Assembly (NCBI GenBank): GCA_933207985.1
Contig: OW240912.1
Span: forward strand, 202,698,002 to 202,762,001
Source: Pelobates cultripes
Taxonomy: Eukaryota; Chordata; Amphibia; Anura; Pelobatidae
Reading direction: 5' to 3'
DNA: 64,000 nucleotides
The notes beneath the pieces were generated by a model. The model was not told where the DNA came from. It saw only the letters and a list, made by a program, of their open reading frames with translations, and made no database searches. Every line of letters starts with the position of its first letter. Positions within the stretch are counted from its first letter, which is position 1. The translations under genes were made by a program, and so were the position numbers. This document shows, in pieces, positions 12,025-22,704 of this stretch.

Positions 12025-13382
12025 AGTTTTGTAGGATAAAGGCACCTACGTGAGGCTGATGTGGGATGCAGCTGGTAGATGTCACATGCTTTTATTTGTT
12101 TCTTCATTCCCTGAGCATCCTAACCCCACAGGTGGTGGAATCTGGCCCCTTGACTTCCTTCAACCCTGGAATGACTCTCTTGTACTCTCACTTTTATAGT
12201 TTATTTTCTTCAATTAAGTTTGGTTTTCTTATGCTATGATTGACCTTTATTTGGCACTACCAGGTTGTTTACACTCCTTTTATATCCCTCCCCCTAAAGG
12301 TCATTGGTAATTGAACACAATATCAGAGGTCATGTTTTAGGAGTTTCCCTTTTTAATGTGTTTTATGATGCTTTTGCTGATAGGCATTATTGTGTATATT
12401 TGTGCTTTTATCACTCCATCCTCCTATATCTCACTCTGTTCCTCTGAGTTTCTGTCTGTCTACTCCGTTACCTGCTATGTTGCTATGGTAATGTTGTATT
12501 TTGTGAGCTATTGGACTATTGTTGCAAAGTTTAGAAAAATAGGGCAATTGTTGGAATGTTAAATATTTCTATAACTTATCTCTGTCACTCTGCTCTTGGT
12601 GTTATCTCTGTTATGTATTAATAATAAAAAATAAATAAAGGGGGCAGATGAATGGACTCTCAATTGAGCTAGTATAGCTGATTTAGCATCTGAAGGTATT
12701 GGCTTGAATTGTGATTTGCCAAATCCCATGTGGGGTGGATAATTGAAGTGGATTTGTAGACGTTATAACACCTATTGGGAGTGTAATAATATTGTGCTCA
12801 TCATGGGGCTTGTTAATTACTGAAATTGACAGCGTGTCATTCAAATTAAGATATTGTCTTACACAGTACATGTGTGTTTGTATATCATACTGGTGTGTTG
12901 AGTAAAGGCATGTGAAAATCTTAGCCTGGGGCCACCAGAAATCTAATGGCTGCTCTGAGGATCAAACAAACAATCTCTAATGCAAAGTGATCACGATATT
13001 GTGCATCATTTTCTCCATGGAATAGCAAGTTTTTAAAAGCCTGCCATACACAAGACTTATGGAGTACAGTCCTGTAAGTGCAAGATCACGAAAGAGGTCA
13101 GGATTCAGCCTCAGGCAACAACTCATTAGAGATGCTGAGAATTCATCCAACTCAGATGCACCAGCACTCCATGAGAATAAAAATATTTATATCTTTCACT
13201 ATGACCTGCCCGTTTACAGACTGCATATTCTCTTGTGTTAATTTGTTAAAAAAAGTACAGGTAAATATGGCAAAGTTTGTCTGCATTTATATACTGTATG
13301 CATATACACCTGTACAGACAATAGAATAAAAATTCATACAATAATTATTTTTCTATTATGTTCCAACATATTGTGCTTTGCA
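12025..13382. other. Unassigned DNA, possible L1 3' tail near its middle
   Basis: 12025-12450 does not resemble the L1 and may be an insertion or replacement. 12450-12642 ends in an A-rich aataataaaaaataaataaa run that could be the LINE tail. 12643-13382 shows no gene or terminal structure. Confidence 0.35.
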
Positions 13383-13470
13383 GTAGGGGCGTACCTAGAG
13401 CATTTGGCACACGGGGCAGAACCTGTGTTTGGCACCCCCACCCTCCTTTAAAATGTAAAGAAACACCTGC
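13383..13470 (+). mobile_element. hAT-like element end, fragment
   Basis: It begins cagtaggggcgtacctagag and continues into gcaccccc-type sequence, the same style as the hAT ends at 14614 and 52881. No matching right end or 8-bp duplication was located, so it is a fragment. Confidence 0.35.
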
Positions 13471-13539
13471 AATTGTTTTTTAATCATTTGAAGAATATTT
13501 TTGTAAATTTATATATTATATTGAGCGTAATATCCCGCA

Positions 13540-13815
13540 TGCACACGGAGGAATGGTGGACGCTTGTTCACGGTGATTAGAGTAAGGTAGCTTAGTTGTT
13601 CTTATATATAGTCAGTGTTTGTATGTATATGTTATTATGTCCTGAAGAAAGTTCTAATGTATATACTGAAACGTTGACCATCGGATTGTAATTTTTTTTA
13701 ATCTTTGGATTAAATTTACCTTTTTTGGCTTTGCTACCGGAGATAAAATTTGTGCAGCTGAGCACCGAACTAAGTACACTGGGAAGCAGGAGTGCAAAAT
13801 CCATGGAATAGTGTA
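13540..13815 (+). mobile_element. Penelope-like fragment with hammerhead-like core
   Basis: Contains CTGAAGA (13642-13648), a variable helix region, and GAAAC at 13668-13672, followed by acgttgaccatc. The arrangement matches hammerhead ribozyme cores known from Penelope-like retroelements (established for that class). The rest is unassigned. A related-looking piece with cgacatttcag and aataaaac lies at 14230-14330. Confidence 0.4.
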
Positions 13816-13821
13816 TATTAT

Positions 13822-14225
13822 TTTTATTATATTATTTATATAGCGCCAACAAATTGCGCAGCGCTATACAGTTGGTGGATGAATAAACATGTAGTTGTAT
13901 CCAGACAAGCTGGACACACAGGAACAGAGGGGTTGAAGGTCCTGCTCAATGAGCTTACATGCTAGATGGAGTGGGGTAAAGTGACACAAAAGGTAAGGAT
14001 AGTATTAGACTAATGACAGTTGCAAGAGAGGAATCAGCCGGGAGCTGTTAACAGTTTAATTGATACGCTTTTAAGAAGAAGTGGGTTTTTAATGATTTTT
14101 TTGAAGTAGTGGAGACTGGGTGAGCATCTAACGGAGGAGGGAAGTGAGTTTCACAGGAACGGTGCAGCCCTCGAGAAGTCTTGAAGGTGAGCTTCAGAGG
14201 TGGGAGTACGGACATAATATAGACG
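13822..14225 (+). repeat. Interspersed repeat (tatagcgccaacaaatt type)
   Basis: It starts ttatttatatagcgccaaca. It has words common to a widespread frog repeat, including cagcgctatacag and gagcttacatgctag, without a coding region in this copy. A second, shorter and more decayed similarity (ttatttatatagcaat) lies at about 19993. Family identity is from familiarity only. Confidence 0.5.
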
Positions 14226-14400
14226 TATATATATTTATTTATACACGTGTCGACATTTCAGTCATCTGTGGGACACATTTTCTGGTGTATAAATGCACAA
14301 TAAAACTTGTGCACCTTCCTTGATACTTATATTTTGGCATCAATGATTTGCACCTAGCCAAGGACAAGAGGGAGGGAGGGTGAGTGCTAAATCCACGTGC

Positions 14401-14402
<2 letters not shown>

Positions 14403-14440
<38 letters not shown>
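14403..14440. repeat. (TA)n microsatellite
   Basis: A run of about 18 TA dinucleotides followed by cacacata. Confidence 0.9.
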
Positions 14441-14447
<7 letters not shown>

Positions 14448-14576
14448 GTTTAATTTGATACTAATAGATATGTATTCCTATCAAACTACATTAAGAATGA
14501 AAATATATATAAGCATATTTATTTATTATTTAGTTCTAATTAAGACTGATACCTCCCCAGGCACATTCACAAACTG

Positions 14577-14613
14577 ACAGAACCCCATTCTACAAAACCC
14601 CCTACCCTCTTCT
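14577..14613 (+). repeat. Minisatellite ctacaaaacccctg, first segment
   Basis: The first piece of an about 22-bp tandem array. The array resumes at 15598 after hAT element A and again at 17409 after hAT element B. The break points are the hAT target duplications. Confidence 0.75.
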
Positions 14614-15597
14614 CAGTGGTGTATTAAGGATTTGGGCTGCCCTAGGCAGGACGGTGCTCGGGCATCCCCCCCCCACCTCCCCAATTTACATTTCCCCACC
14701 CCTTCCTGTCAAGGCTGCACTTTGACAGACGCTCACTCACTGACAGACGCATACACTCATTGACAGACACACACTCTCATATACACTGACAAACAATGAC
14801 ATACACACACACTATTACTTGGACACACACTGACAGACGCACACACACTGACAGATGCACACACTCACTGACCGACACATACACACTCACTGACCCACAC
14901 ACACACATTCACTCACAGACACACACTGACAGCCAGACATACACACTGACATACACACACTGACAGCCAGACACACACAATCACTCAGATACACACTGAC
15001 AGACATACATACACAATCACTCACATATACACTGACAGACATACACACACTGACAGCCAGACATACACACACAATCACTCAGAAATACATACACTGACAG
15101 CCAGACACACACACTGACAGCCAGACACACACAATCACTCAGACATACACACACTGACAGCCCCCCTCCCTTCCCCAAACATTAACCGATTACCTTTTTT
15201 TTTTTTTGTTTCAATCCACCTTTGGGAGTGCTGGGTGGATTTTTTTTACCTCGGGTCCCTTCTGACAGGTAGGGAGGCAGGCGGGCGACTAACTAAGAAT
15301 CCATGCGGGCGGGCGGCGCTGGCGAGGAAGCCCTGATTAGTGATCTGTCTCTGCTCAGCTCCCTCACGCGCCGCAGAGTGATGTCGGGAGCCGGAATATG
15401 ACATCACAAATAAGTGCTCCCTTGTCAGCGCCGCCCACATGGATTCTAAGTTAGCCGCCCGCTTGCCTGGATTGTTTGTTAGCCACCAGGCTAACAAGGT
15501 ATTTGCCTTGGCATTTGGGGGCGTCGTTTTTTGCCGCCCCCTGGAAATTGCCGCCCAAGGCAAATGCCTTGTTTGCCTTGTGGCAAATATGTCCCTG
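14614..15597. mobile_element. hAT element A, non-autonomous
   Basis: Ends are cagtggtgtattaag on the left and, reversed, cagggacatatttgcc on the right. Flanks are an exact 8-bp duplication cctcttct (14606-14613 and 15598-15605), the target length of hAT transposons. The interior holds a degenerate CA-rich array (14716-15160: acacactgacagac units), a T run near 15190-15210 and a GC-rich part with gccggaatatgacatcac. No transposase frame is present. It sits inside the ctacaaaacccctg minisatellite. Confidence 0.85.
14716..15160. repeat. CA-rich minisatellite inside hAT element A
   Basis: Irregular repeats of acacactgacag and ccagacacacac, diverged and of mixed unit length. Confidence 0.85.
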
Positions 15598-15747
15598 CCT
15601 CTTCTACAAAAAACCCTGCCCTGGCCCCTTCTGCAAAACCCCCTGCCTTGCCTCTACAAAACAATTGCCCCACCTCTACAAATCCCCTGACCCCCCTCTC
15701 TACAAAATTATTGCCCTGCCCAACTTCTACTAAACCCCTGTTCTGCT
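15598..15747 (+). repeat. Minisatellite ctacaaaacccctg, second segment
   Basis: About seven diverged units (cctctacaaaaccccctgcc style) between hAT elements A and B. It ends in gttctgct, which is the duplicated target of element B. Confidence 0.8.
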
Positions 15748-15832
15748 CAGGGCCGGACTGGCCCACCGGGATACCGGGAAATTTTCCGGTGGGCCGTCGG
15801 CAACTGCGGCCGGGAAGCCAGCTGGCTCACCT

Positions 15833-16070
15833 GCGGCTGCAGAGGGAGCTCCTTTGGCGGCCGCAGGGTTTGCTGGCTGTTCTTGCGGCCGCAGGGGGGG
15901 CTGGCTGTTGTGTCTCTGCTCCCCCTACCTGTGCGCCGCTTAATGAGGCTGGGAGCCGGAGTATGACGTCATATTCCGGCCCCGGTCTCATTAAGCGGCG
16001 CGCAGGGGAAGGGGAGCCGCAAGAACAGCCAGCAAACCCTGCGGCCGTCAAAGGAGCTCCCTCTGCGGCC
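15833..16070. repeat. Large GC-rich imperfect palindrome with CRE-like centre
   Basis: The left arm (about 15833-15962) and right arm (about 15966-16070) are inverted copies. Shared words include ctgcggccg, gttcttgcgg, aagcggcg and ggagctcc. The centre is TGACGTCA (15964-15971), the consensus CRE/ATF site, with gccggagta and tattccggc on either side. An RNA from it would fold into one long hairpin. Confidence 0.8.
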
Positions 16071-16097
16071 GCCAGAAGAGCTCCCCACAGGTAAAAT

Positions 16098-16712
16098 CGT
16101 GTATGTGTGTGTGTGTGTCTGTGTCATTTGTGTGTCTGTCTGTCTGTCATGGTGTGTGTGTGTGTCTGTGTCATGGTGTGTGAGTGTCTGTCTGTGTCAG
16201 CAATGTGTGTATGTCATGGTGTGTGTGTGTGTGTCTGTGTCATTGTGTGTGTCTCTGTGTCATGGTGTGTGTGTGTGTCTGTCTGTGTCATTGTGTGTGT
16301 CTCTGTGTCATGGTGTGTGTGTCACTGTCTGTCATGGTGTGTGCATCTGTCTGTGTCATGCAAGTGTGTCTATGTCATGGTGTGTGTGTCTGTCATGTAA
16401 TGTGTGTCTGTCTGTGTCACGGTCTGTGTGTGTCATGGTGTGTGTTTGTCTGTGTCATATAATGTGTGTCTGTCTGTGTCACGGTGAGTGTGTGTGTGTC
16501 ACAGTCTCTTTGTGTCGTGGTGTTTGTATCTGTGTGTCACGGTCTGTCTGTGTTATGGTGTGTGTGTGTGTCAAGGTGTGTGTCTGTCATGGTGTGTGTG
16601 TGTGTCTGTCTGTGTCATGGTGTGTCTGTCTGTCATGGAGTGTGTGTGTTTCTGTCTGTGTCATGGTGTGTGTCTGTCATGGTATGTGTGTGTGTATGTG
16701 TGTTTTTACTCA
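16098..16712. repeat. TG-rich minisatellite inside hAT element B
   Basis: Irregular tgtgtgtctgtcatggtg-type units over about 600 bases. Long cysteine/valine open frames here (for example 16099-16791) are products of the repeat, not genes. Confidence 0.9.
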
Positions 16713-16775
16713 TTTTTTTTTCACGTTATGCTGGTCTCCCCTCGCCTGTCAATCCGCACTGACACAGGAAGCACC

Positions 16776-16900
16776 TCTAGTGACCGTCTGAGTGTCTGTC
16801 ACTAGGAAGCAATGTAAACACTGCCTTTTCTCTTAAAAGTCATTGTTTACATTGAAAAGCCTGCAGGGACAGGCTATAGACACCAGTACCACTACATTAA
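16776..16900 (-). mobile_element. TTAA-MITE fragment (same family as 41403-42002)
   Basis: Contains gtaaacactgccttttctc, a second inverted cattgtttac, cctgcaggg and ggctatagacaccagtacc. These are inverted versions of landmarks in the copy starting at 8209. Both ends are missing. Confidence 0.5.
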
Positions 16901-17102
16901 GCAGTGTGTGTGCGCGCGCTTGCTTGTGTGTGTGTGTGTGTGTGCCTGCTACTGAGTGAGCTTGTGTTTTTATGTCAATAACCTTATGTATGAGGCTGTG
17001 TATCAATCAGCTTGTGTCAGTGAGATTGTCTGTGTATGCATGTGAGTATACTGTATAATTAAAAAATGTACTCTGAAAGGACCAATATTTTATACTGGAA
17101 AA

Positions 17103-17104
<2 letters not shown>

Positions 17105-17142
<38 letters not shown>

Positions 17143-17265
17143 GCCAGAGATAGCACTCCAAGGACTAATATAAAATATAACTTTTATTACCTCCACTAAA
17201 ACAACACAAGGTCAACGTTTCAGCTTGATCCCCTCAAGCGTTCGTCAGGAGATGATTTTTTGCAT
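17105..17265 (-). mobile_element. Penelope-like fragment inside hAT element B
   Basis: Read on the minus strand it has a hammerhead-like core (see 17211-17248), then gttgaccttgtgttg, an aataaaag word and a (TA)n run at 17106-17138. Confidence 0.45.
17211..17248 (-). ncRNA. Hammerhead-ribozyme-like core
   Basis: On the minus strand: CTGACGA (17248-17242), then a perfect 6-bp helix GCTTGA/TCAAGC closed by a gggga loop, then GAAAC (17221-17217) and gttgac. The invariant core residues are all present and helix II is perfect. The 3' side needed for helix III and the cleavage site is not obvious, so this is a partial ribozyme at best. Confidence 0.4.
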
Positions 17266-17408
17266 TTTTGGCTGACAAGCACCGGGCATTGAATATTGAA
17301 TTGGTGGAGTGCAAGATCCATTTGGGCGACAATATATGGCGCAATGACTTATGGGGCTGGCATAGATTTTTTTTCCAGGGCTGCTTTGGAATCCCCAGTC
17401 CGGCCCTG

Positions 17409-17590
17409 GTTCTGCTTCATACAAAACCCCTGCTTCCTCTATACAAAACTCCTGCCTCTTTTTAAAAAATCATGCCGCTCTCTTTACAATATCCCTACCC
17501 CCTTTCTACAAAACCCCTGCCCCCCTCTGCAAACCCTTTCCTCCTCCTCTACAAAATCCTTACCCCCCACAAAACCCCTGGTCAGCCCCT
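17409..17590 (+). repeat. Minisatellite ctacaaaacccctg, third segment
   Basis: Resumes directly after the hAT element B target duplication, with about eight diverged units (tacaaaacccctgcccccct). Together with 14577-14613 and 15598-15747 it forms one interrupted array. Confidence 0.8.
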
Positions 17591-17789
17591 AATAGGTATA
17601 TCCATAAAAAAAAACAAAACCAAAAACCACAATATTAGCAAGTAGGCTCACAATTGATGAAAGGCATGATAGATTGCCTGCTTGCTGCTCCCTGCTGCTG
17701 AGGCACTACCGTCTTGGCGCTGCCCGCATCCATTGTCAGAGGCTCACAGCGAAGCAATGTGAAGGCAGACTAGTGGAGCATGTCGGGAA

Positions 17790-17917
17790 AGCGTAACCTA
17801 GCATTGCACACATTGGCACTCCTCCTCCTCCACATGATTAGCAGCCCTTGCTAAAATAGTGGATGGCAGCCCCCTAACGATTGTACTGCCCCCTCCTCCC
17901 CAATTAGTATGCCACTG
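17790..17917 (-). mobile_element. hAT-like terminal fragment
   Basis: Ends in agtatgccactg, the inverse of cagtggcatact, which is the same terminus style as elements A and 52881. No partner end or duplication was found. Confidence 0.4.
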
Positions 17918-20054
17918 AAACAGAATGTAATAGTTTTTTTTTTTTTTTTTTAAACCACCTAACATTGCATAAACGTGCCACAACACCAATATACCTAATT
18001 TTTAGCAGGTCCAATCCTAGAAACCTGATGCCTGCTCTTATGAGAGCTTACGTGTGATATCCTTTCTCATGGGGCTGTCTGCTGTGCCTCCTCCTCCTGC
18101 AAGGCATTTCCTGTGTGAGAGACAGATGGGAAGTGATTCCTTCCACTTCCTGTCCAGCCTCACACACAGACAGTGGAGGAGCAGGGACAACACAGACTTT
18201 TACACCGTCTGTAACTGCTCCTGCAGCCCTGATATCGTACATTGAAAGCTGACTGTACTACAGAGGGCACCAGCCAAGGTGTCTGGTACTTAATCCCCAC
18301 CAGCCTACTTAAACTTTTAAAAAGCACATTATGTGATGGAGATAACATGCATCTGTAAGCAGGTGCCTACTGTGTGTAATGGGAAATACGCCCATGTTTG
18401 CAAAGAATCCTCACGTAGCTCCCTGCATGGTTCTCTCAAACCACCATGGGGGTATTAAATGTGTATTAAATGTTGCCTTTCTTGACAGATATACTGATCA
18501 ATCTGTCTCCAAAATATTATATGATGGGTCCCCCTGTTGTAATCTAAAAAGGCCTCATAGGCGTTTGTTTGTAGTATTTACCAGGGAACTCTGTGCAAAG
18601 TCCATAGAGTCATAAAGTAAAGGGCAGCCTCTCTGAGGATGGCGTCAGTGCAGACTAATAACCCCTGAAATGCAGTCTGTTTCTGTGTGAAGTTGTCTGA
18701 CAGACTTTAAAGTCCTCTTATTTGTGAGCCAGTTGCAGAATTTATAGCCCGAGGGATGCCCATCTCTGAAGGACACTGTAACTTAATTGCCTTTTAGATG
18801 CAAACGTCAGGAGTCAGATGCTGAATTATGTCATTAATTGAAGCGCATTCTTCACTTTGCATGGAGAGACATAATCAGAGTGTCAGAGTTTTATCATGAG
18901 GTGCTCCCCCATCTCATCTCTAAACATTTAATCCCCATGAGTTGCACTTCCAGCTTGCTGCAGTGAATAGCTGACAGGGTAACAGTTTTTGGTGTCGCCC
19001 ACAAACAGGATGATTTCAAGGTCTGCTTAGTTGTGTTAACAGAGTACAATAAACTCCTGTTAAAAAAATAAAAAAATAAAACAGGGTTATTTGCTAAATA
19101 GGGAAATGGAAAAAAGGAATTTAATTTTATTTAAAGCCAAAAATAGCAGAGATGTAAACCACAGCTGAGCTGGAGTGAGTAGTTTTCAATTTGGTTATTT
19201 TAGTTTAAAATAAGCTATTACCTAGTCAATTCCAATCAATTTCCTGGTTTATTGAACAACTCTGATAAAAAAATAAAAAAAATACAAAGTCCAGTCTGGA
19301 AAAATAAAACCGAATAAAATGAATAATAGTTGTAGATTATTAGGTAGTAACAAGGAATGGATCCAGATTTTCTGTCGTCCTGTGCCAAGACACATGGTAA
19401 GCCCACATGCCCATCTATCTGAAAATAGCCAAGAACATTTACATTGCAGTTAGGCTGGAGCTGACAGGACTTACTGGGGTCCAATGCAACCATATGAGCT
19501 GCGAAAATATTGTAAACCCTAACAAGCAGACTTTTATTTCCCTCTTTCTTTCAGTGTGTAATGCCTCACATAATTTACATGCTGTGAAATATGCTTACAT
19601 TTTATAAATAAACCAATAATAACAATTTCAGAGCACATTGTAAGGCTTTTTAATTAATTTCTCCAACTTTTAAAACATAGTGTGCCCTCACCCCACCCAT
19701 CCTCTATTGCTGGAGACATTATATCAAACTCAAGTATGCCATTTTGTCTAATCTCACGCTGTTTAGCACAAGACACTAGGAGTATTTATTCAGAAATCAA
19801 AAAATAAAGGCCTTGTCTGGAAAATATGTCCACTTATACAGCTAAGCGAAGCAGTCGAATGATATACTGTGAAAATGCAGTATATTAGTATAAGGAAAGG
19901 AAAGCATCATCTAAAAAATTTAAACAACCAGAGAAACAGTAAACCATCACTATCATTTAATGGTTCCATCCAAAATTTATTTTCAGTTTACATTATTTAT
20001 ATAGCAATATACCCCCAATAAGTTGCACAGAAATTGTTTGTGGTTTGTTTTGTA
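17918..20054. other. Unassigned DNA
   Basis: A T-run lies at 17935-17952. 18040-18260 is GC-richer with cctcctcctcctg and tgcaggag words. 19060-19080 and 19260-19285 are A-rich. No gene or terminal repeat structure was recognised. The decayed ttatttatatagc repeat fragment near 19990 lies just before hAT element C. Confidence 0.4.
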
Positions 20055-20062
20055 TTTAAAAT

Positions 20063-21524
20063 CAGGGCCGTCTATAATATGAATAGGACCCCGGGCAAAG
20101 CCTTTTCTTGGGCCCCCTGGGCCCTGTCACTGCACCCTCCCTCCCCATTACGCCCAACCCGCAATCACACTGACAGACATACTGACACATACACACACAG
20201 ACAGACACATTAAAACATTCGCAGATACATACTGACACACACATATACTGACACAAAAATATATACTGGCAAACATTGACACACATTCAGACATACTGAT
20301 ACACACACAGACACATACATACTCACAGACACATACACTGACAGATATATTGACACAGACACACACAGACACATACACTGACAGGCGTATTGACATACAC
20401 AGACATACTGACATACACACACGCACACTGGAACACAGTGAGACATACTGACATACAAACACACAGACATACACACAGTATGTCTGTGTGTGTTAGTATG
20501 TCTGTGTGTGTTAGTATGTCTGTGTGGTGTGTTAGTATGTCTGTGTGTGTATGTCAGTATGTCTGTGTATGTCAGCATGTCTGTGTGTGTATGTCAGTAT
20601 GTCTGTGTGTGTTAGTATGTCTGTGTGTGTATGTCAGTATGTTTGTGTGTATATATGTCTGTGTGTGTGTATGTCAGTATGTGTGTGTGTGTATGTCAGT
20701 GTGTGTGTATGTCTGTGTGTGTGTATGTGTCAGTATGTCTCTGTGTGTGTGTGTCAGTGTGTCTGTGTGTGTATGTCAGTATGTCTGTCATAGACACACA
20801 CAGACATACTGACATACATACACAAACAGACATACTGACACAGACATACTAACACACACACATACTAACACACTAACACACACACACAGACACAGACATA
20901 CTAACACAGACACATACTAAAACACACACACAGACATACTAACAAACACACATACAGACATACTAACACACAAACACAGACATACTAACACACACAGACA
21001 TACTAACACACACAGATATACTAACACACACAGGCATACTAACACACACAGATATACTAACACACACACATACTGACATACATTTAGCCACCCTCCAGGT
21101 TCTTACCTTTTTATGGAGGGTGGTTTCCCTGGGGTCCAGTGGCAGGCTGAGGCAGATGGGAGTTCTTCTCTGGAACTCCCCTCCTCCCTGCCTTCCTCCT
21201 CCCGCGCGGCTATCTCCGGTGGGAGGAAGTGACGTGCGGTACTCACTTCCTCCCAGCCGGTACAGGAAGGGGCCCGGTCGCGCTGTTTAAGCGTCACAGC
21301 GCCCGACCGGGCCCCTTCTGCCACATGCCCACAGGGTGGCCCTTAGTGCATGGGCCACCCGGGGGCCTCCTTAGTTGGCAGGCCGGTGCGGCTGCACCGC
21401 CGGCCGCTGGGTACATTGGGGCTGCTGAAATCGCGGGGCCCACGGGGCAGCTGCTCTGGGGCCCCCCATGAGCAACTGGGCCCGGGGCAGTTGCCCCATT
21501 TGCCCCGCGCTAAAGATGGCCCTG
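20063..21524. mobile_element. hAT element C, non-autonomous
   Basis: Ends cagggccgtct on the left and agatggccctg on the right. Exact 8-bp duplication tttaaaat at 20055-20062 and 21525-21532. The interior is dominated by CA/TG arrays that change strand twice (20168-21085), then GC-rich inverted repeats, for example around gggaggaagtgacg near 21220 and gggcccggtcgcgctg near 21270. No transposase. The right subterminal ccccatttgccccgcg resembles other hAT-type ends in the window. Confidence 0.88.
20168..21085. repeat. CA/TG array with two strand switches
   Basis: 20168-20477 is CA-type (agacatactgacacac), 20478-20790 is TG-type (gtatgtcagtatgtctgtg), and 20791-21085 is CA-type again. Each junction is palindromic, so the single strand can form long hairpins. 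The long Cys/Val/Ser open frames here are repeat artefacts. Confidence 0.88.
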
Positions 21525-21532
21525 TTTAAAAT

Positions 21533-22117
21533 TGTATTTTGAGGTTTGAAACTGTAAGTGTTGGCTATTGATAATGCAAGTGACGGGTACTGGTAATATA
21601 TATTCTGAAATAAGTGAATAAATATTCAAAAAACGGTGGGTTTTACAAAACAAAAGCCATGTTTATTCAATATACAGGATCTTAACACTAATTATATGCA
21701 ATGTGCATGGTGCAATGTAGAACTGATTTTAATGGAGCTCAGAGGGTGTGAAGATATATAGAGAGTGGCTTGACAAATGAACATGAAGTTCCTCTACCAT
21801 GGTCCTACTTGGTCACACTACAAATAAAATAAAGGGGGGCTTAAAAGACACAGAAGACTCAAAGAGGTTAGGGAGGATTAAGAGTCACATATAAAAGGTT
21901 ATAGACACACAAGGGGTAAGGGGTTTAATACACACAAAAAGGGGGTGAGGAGATACAGGGAAATAACACAAAAGATGGTGGCGTGCCACACAAAATATTT
22001 TACAATTCCTTGGGTGTCAAATAGGCTAGGTAAACTTCTGGTCTCTGTTATCCATCTTATCTTCTTTACACTATTTCTCTGCTGGTTCCTTTCCCCTCTC
22101 CATCACTTTTCTTTATC
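21533..22117. other. Unassigned DNA
   Basis: Purine-rich with short words such as caaaagggggtgagg. No protein or terminal repeat was recognised. Confidence 0.35.
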
Positions 22118-22613
22118 TTAAAGGACCACTCTAGGCACCCAGACCACTTCAGCTTAATTAAGTGGTCTGGGTGCCAGGTCCTTCTAGGGTTAACCCATTT
22201 TTTCATAATTATAGCAGTTTCAGAGAAACTGCTATAATTATGAATGGGTTAAGCCTTCCCCCTAATCCTCTAGTGGCTGTCTCATTGACAGCCACTAGAG
22301 GCGCTTGCGTGCTTCTCACTGTGAAAATCACAGTGAGAGTACGCAAGCGTCCATAGGAAAGCATTGTAAATGCTTTCCTATGAGACCGGCTGAATGCGCG
22401 CGCAGCTCTTGCCGCGCGTGCGCATTCAGCCGGTGGGGCGTAACGGAGGTGGAGAATAGGAGGAGAGCTCCCCGCCCAGCGCTGGAAAAAGGTAAGTTTT
22501 TACCCCTTTCCCCCTTCCAGAGCCGGGCGGGAGGGGGTCCCTGAGGGTGGCCTCAGGGCACTATAGTGCCAGGAAAACGAGTATGTTTTCCTGGCACTAT
22601 AGTGGTCCTTTAA
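22118..22613. mobile_element. Complete TTAA-target MITE made of consecutive hairpins
   Basis: TTAA flanks at 22118-22121 and 22610-22613. Terminal inverted repeats are aaggaccactctaggcac and gtgcc...ctatagtggtcctt. Inside are at least seven separate hairpins: 22134-22175, 22192-22250, 22267-22301, 22302-22349, 22353-22381, 22385-22434 and 22559-22605. Several are perfect over 13-20 bp. There is no coding capacity. A partial relative is at 55577-55790, and the split element at 48573-55384 has the same net length (about 494 bp). Confidence 0.85.
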
Positions 22614-22704
22614 TGGGTTACTCCAAACATCATGACCACTTCAGTGAATATTTAAAGTGGTGGTAGGTGTATATATTTGCAGTGTTTCAGCTTAAAAAAT
22701 ATTA
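22614..22704 (+). repeat. Possible second TTAA-MITE fragment
   Basis: gggttactccaaacatcatgac and the partly inverted aagtggtggtagg resemble the end of another palindromic MITE of the same style, starting at the shared TTAA. Weakly supported. Confidence 0.3.

Larger units (their letters stand above)
15748..17408. mobile_element. hAT element B, non-autonomous, with nested fragments
   Basis: The ends read cagggccggactgg on the left and the exact inverted sequence ccagtccggccctg on the right. The 8-bp duplication gttctgct flanks both sides (15740-15747, 17409-17416). The interior contains a large GC-rich inverted repeat (15833-16070), a TG-rich array (16098-16712), a TTAA-MITE fragment (16776-16900), a GT run, and a Penelope-like piece with (TA)n and a hammerhead-like core (17105-17265). 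No transposase is present. The element is therefore itself a target of later insertions or captures. Confidence 0.88.

Noticed and set aside
16099..16791. 230-codon open frame rich in Cys, Val and Ser
   Set aside because: It lies wholly in a TG-rich tandem array. The composition is dictated by the repeat, and overlapping frames are equally open.
17918..17925. 8-bp target duplication for the hAT end at 17917
   Set aside because: The following bases aaacagaa have no matching copy next to a cagtgg end upstream, so the fragment was left as partial.
20148..20852. Several 75-140 codon frames on both strands
   Set aside because: Products of the CA/TG array of hAT element C. No protein character.
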